Assembly: GCF_016802725.1 (NCBI RefSeq)
Contig: NC_052668.1
Span: 20,764,501 to 20,828,500 of the forward strand
Direction of reading: 5' to 3'
DNA: 64,000 bases
DNA from: Solenopsis invicta
Lineage: Eukaryota > Arthropoda > Insecta > Hymenoptera > Formicidae
The first letter of the stretch is position 1. Each line of letters opens with the position of its first letter. The position numbers and the translations under genes were made by a program. This document shows, piece after piece, positions 58,701 through 64,000 of the stretch. The notes under the pieces were generated by a model. It was given only the letters and a program-made list of their open reading frames with translations. It was not told the origin of the DNA and made no database searches.

Positions 58701-61254
58701 ATACTTTAAATATAGAAAATGAAATTATGTTAAGTTAAACAACATAAAAATGTTGTTTAACAAAAATAGAATGTTACAGACACCATTTTCATATGCATAC
58801 AGTTCATTTAAAATAAAAATATTAACATATTTGTAAAAATGAGTGTAATACATCCTTAAGCTATCAAACATCACGTTTCTTAAGCAGAGAAATTTTTAGA
58901 GTTAAATTCATTTTTTTCATGTTTTTGCTCACATTTTCCTAGCATATAGATCTCGACATTATAGATCTCGAGTGCCGGTCACCTCCGCCAGTTGCACTTC
59001 GCGCGATTCTATGCGTCGGCACTCGTCGACTTGTACAAATGCATGCACGAACACAGCGATGCTATCGCTGTTGGAGCGGTCGTGTCAAGTGCCGGGCGTT
59101 TACTCGAGAAGCTCGCCTTCGCCTTCGTGGCTTATTACGAGGTGTTCGGAGTCGAGCCACGGTGAAACCACGATGCGCCTTGTCCTACTTGCTTGCTGAA
59201 CGTCTTCGTGCACGGGAGACGAGAGATAGAAATGATTCTAGTGAGGAAACGTGCGCAGCGAGTTCCTTGATGCTTGGCACGCGTTTTTATAGATCTACAT
59301 TTTTTTTCTCACTATACGCAGTCTGGTGCGAAAATCGATGATTTTATGCGATATTGATATTGATAATCTTAGCTATAAAAAATCATCTCTCGCCTCCGAA
59401 TATGGTGTAGAACGCGTGAAGCACGGCGTCCTCGGTGACTTCTCTTTACGTACCGTAAAGATACATCCGGAGGTCTCGTCCTTCGAGCAACGATGTCTTC
59501 TCAGGGACAACAAACGCGGAACCAGAATCACCGAGGTCGCCATGCGCTATGCGTTGGCGAAAGGAAAACAGAATTGTGAATGCCGTCCGCACAACTTGTA
59601 ACTGCTGCTTTTTTTCTCAAATAACATTAAATTGAATTTATAATATAAATTGAATTTGTTTATAAAATCGCGGATATATGTGTACATATATATGCTAAAT
59701 AATTTATTGTATGCGAGTAAATACAAAAATAATTCATTGGATAAACTTCTGAAAATAACACCCGTAAATTTCAGTTAGTCGGACAAAACAAAGCGATATC
59801 ACACTAATCGAATTAAACAAAAAGATGCAATAAAAAATTAATTTAAAAATTACTTCTTTCTCTGTGTAGAACGGTGATCTGTGCATATCAATTCTGCACC
59901 CACCCGTTGATGATCCACAGAGCGGCGAATTGCCCTGTGAGAGGTGGAATCCGACGCAAAATGTCAGGTGGGTGTAATAAAAAGCAGAGGGAAGAAAAGC
60001 AAAGGAAAAGGAACTGGAATGAAAATTACAATTGTTGATACAAAATTGAGCTCTATGTTGGAATTTGCGGAATATGGATTAAAATTTTTGCTAGAATTAA
60101 TTATTAATTGATTGTGTTTCTCATCTTAGGACCATCCTGCTATCGGTAATCTCGTTGTTGAATGAGCCCAACACATATAGTCCAGCCAACGTTGACGCGT
60201 CTGTGATGTACAGACGCTGGCGTGATTCCAAAGGAAGAGACAAGGAATATGAAAATATCATAAGGTAAGGTATCGTCAAGTATAGTGCCGTTGCGTGACA
60301 TCACGCGGTTGCAGGGAACTTTGCGCATTTTCGTTAGAATTATACTGCTAGTGGAACCATAGCGTGCTAAAAACTATGCCAATTGTGTGCGAAACAGATA
60401 ACTGCAAAAACGAGAATATTGGTAAATATAGATATACATTTTAACGTTAAAACGGCCATGTAAATCTAACTAGGAAAACCATTGCTTGTTCTAATTATAA
60501 TCGAAAATGAGAACTATAATATGAACTGTTTTTAATAGTTATATTAAATTACCTATTACTAAAAGAATATTACTTAGAAATAATAATTTGCATTTTGAAA
60601 GCAATGATCGATACATCTATAGAATTATGTAGTTACCTAAAATTTTATGTGCATGAACAGTTTTCTAAATTATTCAATACTCTATTTCTTTATCTATACA
60701 TAAAATATAGAGAGAAAACTTATATATGCATAGTCTAATCTAAGTCCTTGGAAATCTTAAAAATGTTGAGAATCTTTTATCGAAATTTTTTGTTCGAAAT
60801 TTTTTGTTGAAATTTTTTCTTCGAGGATTTTGATTTTATTTCGCGAGTAGTTAAGAGATATCCATAAAATGTACTTCAAAAACCAAAAAAATTTTTTGTA
60901 AAGATCCATATAACTTGAAGATTTAAGTACACTTATTTCAAAAATAAATTTTTTAATAAGTTTAATTTTTGTTTGACAAGTAGAATAGTTGTCATAATCA
61001 GCGAGGTACGAAGTATATATTTTCTATCTAGAAAACAAGCTCAAGCTGCCAAAATGGAAGCGGAAAAAGAAGGTATTGTCGTGCCTGTAACTCTGGAGGA
61101 TTATTGCATAAAGACTCGAGCGAGGCCGGCCGAACAACAACTAGATATGACAGACTTCTACGATGACGAGTACGAACTGGATGACGATGAGGATGAGCAG
61201 TTGAGCGCGACCGATTACGAGGATGGCGACGATAGTGGCAATGGGGAATCGTGA
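49365..61254 (+). CDS. UBE2R2: CDC34/UBE2R-type ubiquitin-conjugating enzyme E2, five exons, 238 aa
   Basis: Exons 49365-49538, 55226-55312, 59870-59967, 60130-60264 and 61032-61254 total 717 nt and join in frame with GT/AG introns. The product is 238 residues, the length of human UBE2R2. This E2 family accepts ubiquitin from E1 and works with cullin-RING (SCF) ligases to build mainly K48-linked chains. The UBC fold begins at KSLQEEPVEGF. WHPN lies at about residues 79-82. The catalytic cysteine is Cys92, in NGDLCIS. The acidic loop insert typical of CDC34 enzymes is present (HPPVDDPQSGELPCERWNP). The protein ends in a long Asp/Glu-rich tail finishing DDSGNGES. The symbol follows the human orthologue; UBE2R1 and UBE2R2 cannot be separated here. 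Confidence 0.97.
49666..49788. repeat. CGT/CGC trinucleotide and CCCCGT hexanucleotide repeats
   Basis: About 55 bases of CGT with occasional CGC (49666-49720) pass into about 68 bases of CCCCGT-type units with some CCGCGT and TCCCGT variants (49721-49788). The tract starts about 128 bases after the UBE2R exon 1 donor. The minus strand has many G4-C-free runs of the form GGGGAC repeated, compatible with G-quadruplex formation. Confidence 0.9.
50262..50429. mobile_element. Mariner-type MITE, 168 bp
   Basis: The ends TAGTCGTGAGCTAAAAGGTT and, inverted on the right, TAGTCGTGAGCTAAAAGGTA continue into GCAACACATTTT on both sides, giving about 32-base terminal inverted repeats with one mismatch. 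TA dinucleotides at 50260-50261 and 50430-50431 fit the TA target duplication of Tc1/mariner elements. There is no transposase, only a short centre. Confidence 0.75.
55073..55108. repeat. GA dinucleotide repeat
   Basis: A GA run with two GATA interruptions lies in UBE2R intron 1, about 120 bases before exon 2. Confidence 0.9.
55226..55312 (+). CDS. UBE2R2: UBE2R exon 2
   Basis: The acceptor is GTTACAG and the donor GAG|GTGAGT. The 29 codons read AHMKFPPDYPYSPP and on to TKVWHPNVYE, containing the HPN motif of E2 enzymes. It lies between a GA repeat and a CT-rich tract in the flanking introns. Confidence 0.97.
55975..56064. repeat. Minisatellite of GCGACGAG units, 40-bp higher-order period
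   Basis: GCGACGAG and GCGACGAT units repeat head to tail. The string AGGCGACGATGCGACGAGGC occurs at 55991 and 56031, each followed by GACGAGTTGACACA, giving a 40-base period. Confidence 0.88.
58965..59165 (+). other. Unrecognised coding-like open frame inside UBE2R intron 2
   Basis: A 66-codon frame without an early ATG runs from a TAG at 58962-58964 to TGA at 59163-59165. Its translation begins ISSAGHLRQLHFARFYASAL and later reads SAGRLLEKLAFAFVAYYEVF. Third positions are mostly G or C, and the composition is more protein-like than that of the other frames nearby. It could be an exon of a nested gene, a pseudogene fragment or chance. I recognise no family. Confidence 0.25.
59338..59601 (+). 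other. Unrecognised open frame inside UBE2R intron 2
   Basis: From ATG at 59338 to TAA at 59599-59601 the frame gives 87 codons, including GVLGDFSLRTVKIHPEVSSF and ITEVAMRYALAKGKQNCECR. It is in a different frame from the one ending at 59165 and about 170 bases after it, so a single unspliced gene is excluded. No signal peptide or known motif is seen. It may be chance in GC-rich DNA. Confidence 0.2.
59870..59967 (+). CDS. UBE2R2: UBE2R exon 3 with catalytic cysteine
   Basis: The acceptor is CTGTGTAG and the donor AG|GTGGGT. It encodes NGDLCISILHPP, with catalytic Cys92, the acidic loop and RWNPTQNV. It ends with two bases of an Arg codon. Confidence 0.97.
60130..60264 (+). CDS. UBE2R2: UBE2R exon 4
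   Basis: The acceptor is CATCTTAG and the donor AG|GTAAGG. It encodes RTILLSVISLLNEPNTYSPA and on to the SKGRDKEYENII segment, the C-terminal helices of the UBC domain. Both ends split Arg codons. Confidence 0.97.
60265..61031 (+). other. UBE2R intron 4 (0.8 kb)
   Basis: AT-rich intron with a repeated GAAATTTTTT motif near 60780-60820. Nothing else is recognisable. Confidence 0.8.
61032..61254 (+). CDS. UBE2R2: UBE2R exon 5 with acidic tail
   Basis: The acceptor is CTATCTAG. It completes RKQAQAAKMEAEKEG, then LEDYCIKT, then the Asp/Glu-rich tail, ending at TGA (61252-61254). The tail is known in CDC34 enzymes to dock on the cullin-RING ligase. Confidence 0.97.
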
Positions 61255-64000
61255 TCCATTTCTTAAATGATAATAAAAAAAACCGCGAATTCGCTAATTA
61301 TTATATATCAGTTCTGTATAGATTAATAAATTAACGAGCTTCTAAACCGGATGCTCTTCTATTTTTTTTTTTTTTAGATGTGCTACTAAATTCAAGTAAA
61401 TATATATTCTTTTATTGAAATCGTATATATCTCTCTTAAACCATCGTCAATATTGCCACTTATGTTTTGTAAACAAATTCATATCTAGATAGACAAACTC
61501 TTGCATGAGTTGCACGTTTATTTCGAAAGCACATTGTGCATATATATGTACATATGTATATATGCTTCAATATGATTTTATATTTTTGACTATAAAATAA
61601 AAAATTTATAGGCAAGTCGCAGGTTGAACATCATTACTACAGTTTGTAACTTTTTGTTTAAAAAAATAAAATAATTTTCATAATTACTTTTAAGGAATAA
61701 TAAGATTACCTGCTCAATGGTGGTTTATGAAAGATAGTATTCTTTAACTCTCGCACTCTGTCGAAATATTTGTTAGCGAAAATTGGATTATTTTGTGAAT
61801 ATTTATGATGCATATTTAGAAAATCTTAATTATTTTATATTGTGTGCATAATGTAATAAACATACACATATTAAGCTTAATATATGTTATACGTATTACA
61901 CAAATGTACGGTGTATGTATTATATAAATATGTAATACAATACTTTGCGGAATTTCATTATAAAAAAATTACATAAAAAAAATTAACAAAGCTACAAAGA
62001 ATGATCCAATTTTGGCTGGCAGAGAGTTAATAGAACGATTGGAATGTTAAATAATCATATGAAATTATATATGGAGAATTCCGTGTTTACAAGCTCTTTA
62101 ACTTAAGCAATATGCATACGGCGCGCGTGCGCACGATGGATATAAGTACTATGGATAGGAGCACTTTGCTTGTTGTGTTGTGGCTGGCACTTTGATCCTT
62201 TTAAATAGAAATGGACCAATTGATTTACCTTGCAAGGACAAACGTTCGATAAAAATGATCATATGTAAGTACTATAAGTACACGATCAATTTTTTTTATA
62301 TAGGACATTTAGTTTCACGCCTCTTGTTCAAAGTTGTAAACGGGTACATCAATTGATCCTAAAGTATAATATCTACATAAAATTTGCGTTGTTTTCGATA
62401 ATTATTTATGATTTTCGATAATTAGTTATGATAACACAAAGCAGAAAAAAATCGTCAGGGGAAGAATTTAATCTAGTGTAAGAAAAAATAAGCTGCCGAA
62501 GACCTGTTAAAAATTGTCAGTAATAAATTTGGCATCTTTCACACACTAGAATCCATATTACATATTGATATCATTAATTATATTTATATATGTATGTGCA
62601 TCCATATATCGATGTAATCATACCGATATTTTCGCCGTATTACTTTACTGAATTACAAGACGAAGTTAATAGCAACCATGTTTTTATTTCTTCGCGGGTC
62701 TGAACGATAGACTCAATCATGGCTTTTAGAAGGATACAACTTTTATATTTTAATTTTGATTATGAACATCAAATGTCTCGAGAAGAAGAAAACTTATAAT
62801 GAAACTTATACGCGCTACAGCCATAAAAGTTTAGCTTATAATTTTCTTAAAGATCTCTCTTTGCTACCATCTTACACAAGAGGAAATGAAGCTTTCTTTA
62901 GATAAAATTGGTTAAATGTAAGCTTACTATTTAAGTGAAAGATATACCGGATACAAAACTAATCGACTTTAGTAGTGTATCTGTGCTCGTATGACTGAAA
63001 TTGTAAATAGTACGTGAAACTCAATTTTAAAGAGACACAAAATATATAGGTGGTACTCTTTTACTTATTTCTTTACTAGAGCCACTTCATTGAAAGACCA
63101 ATATCGGATGTTGAAAGTGTTTAAATGATAAAAAATAAAACAAGAGGACATTTTTAAAAAATCCCAATAGCTAAGCATATACTCTGCGCTTGTAGTAGTA
63201 TTGTAGCTGAAGTGAATATTCCCTAGTTCCTTCGACGTATTGTAAAATCTTTTCTCATTTCATGTTTTTTCTTATATAGCTATTTAATAATAGAAAACAT
63301 ACAAAGTACTGAAAAAAAAAAACAATAATTTATATATCGCATAATTCTTTCCTCCTCTTTTTGTACATACCAATAAAAAGTTTTTTCTTCGTACAGTTAT
63401 TAATAAAATTAGCGTAATACTACCACATGCTTTATCGATAATTTAGTGAGTATGGGTAATGTGTCAGGTAATATTAATCATTTACTATTAATTACTACCT
63501 TTTTCACATGATGATAGGCTAATGTGAAGAAATATGTGTAAATACATTTTATTATGGCAAAATACTTTGACTTTTTGTGTATCTTCTTAATTACTCATAT
63601 ATTCCGCACGGCAAGTAATAACGCGATATATATAAAAATATGGTTTATTCTTCACACAGCTTTACATGCACAACGATTGCACAGGACAGAGATTATAAAC
63701 ACAATATTTTTATATTATTTTTTATGAATTAAAAAATAAATTATAGAATGATAACTATACCGACCATTGTAATAAAAAATTGTAGAGGTAGTTGTCAGTA
63801 AACGTTTCTATAATGATATAGGTTAGGTTTTTTGTTCAGTACATTTAGCACAGAAGGCACATTGAAATTGTAAAAAAAAAGACTTCGAGCACAAATAATA
63901 ATTTTTATCAATTTGAAACAATAAAATATGCGCTATATGCGAATGCGTATGTCAGTTGAACCCTGTGCATATGATATGCAGTTCTTGGACAAAAAAATGT
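61255..64000 (+). other. 3' region of UBE2R and intergenic DNA
   Basis: AT-rich sequence without a supported gene or RNA. Part of it is probably UBE2R 3' UTR; the end of the transcript cannot be placed. Confidence 0.6.
61272..61277 (+). terminator. Candidate proximal polyadenylation signal of UBE2R
   Basis: AATAAA occurs 18 bases after the stop codon, with another at 61325-61330. Such early signals often yield short 3' UTRs, but several later AATAAA motifs also exist. Confidence 0.3.

Larger units (their letters stand above)
55313..59869 (+). other. UBE2R intron 2 (4.6 kb)
   Basis: It begins with a CT-rich tract (about 55345-55390) and a GC-rich segment to about 56200 that includes a 40-bp minisatellite. 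About 56650-58900 is AT-rich. A TATAAAAG sequence lies at 58037-58044. A GC-rich island at about 58960-59600 holds two open frames listed separately. Confidence 0.6.

Overview
The window is a piece of an insect nuclear genome, most likely hymenopteran and plausibly an ant. It has split genes with GT/AG introns, CpG-rich promoter-like islands in long AT-rich spacers, small non-autonomous DNA transposons and short TTAGG-type runs. The lineage is inferred from overall character, not from a diagnostic marker. No prokaryotic features, CRISPR arrays or tRNAs were seen.

Three genes can be reconstructed with exact splice joins. (1) On the minus strand, 34475 down to 13036, six exons join in frame into a protein of about 4379 residues. 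Exon 1 (1381 codons) carries eight copies of a PGxSTWDGxFVYEKP module. Exons 3 and 4 rebuild, across an intron, the cysteine motif CICELCTCGRHRCPH typical of SAXO/FAM154 proteins (stabilizers of axonemal microtubules, MAP6-related). Exons 4-6 carry about 75 modules of roughly 30 residues with the core DNLxPEGxF. This giant SAXO-like protein with a large N-terminal extension is the main finding. (2) On the minus strand, 47081-46278, two exons encode a complete 145-residue microsomal glutathione S-transferase 1 (MAPEG family). (3) On the plus strand, 49365-61254, five exons encode a complete 238-residue CDC34/UBE2R-type ubiquitin-conjugating enzyme.

Layout: 1-13035 is intergenic, AT-rich with several CpG-rich islands and two copies of a small inverted-repeat element. 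13036-34475 is the SAXO-like gene, with a hAT-type MITE in its first coding intron. 34476-46277 is the promoter side of that gene followed by intergenic DNA, including a 1.7-kb foldback element at about 43.5-45.2 kb. 46278-61254 holds the divergent MGST1/UBE2R pair with a CpG-rich spacer. 61255-64000 is the 3' side of UBE2R.

The three genes do not form a pathway: one is a cytoskeletal protein (by family), one a membrane detoxification enzyme and one a ubiquitin E2. Linkage looks incidental, apart from a possible shared promoter region between MGST1 and UBE2R.
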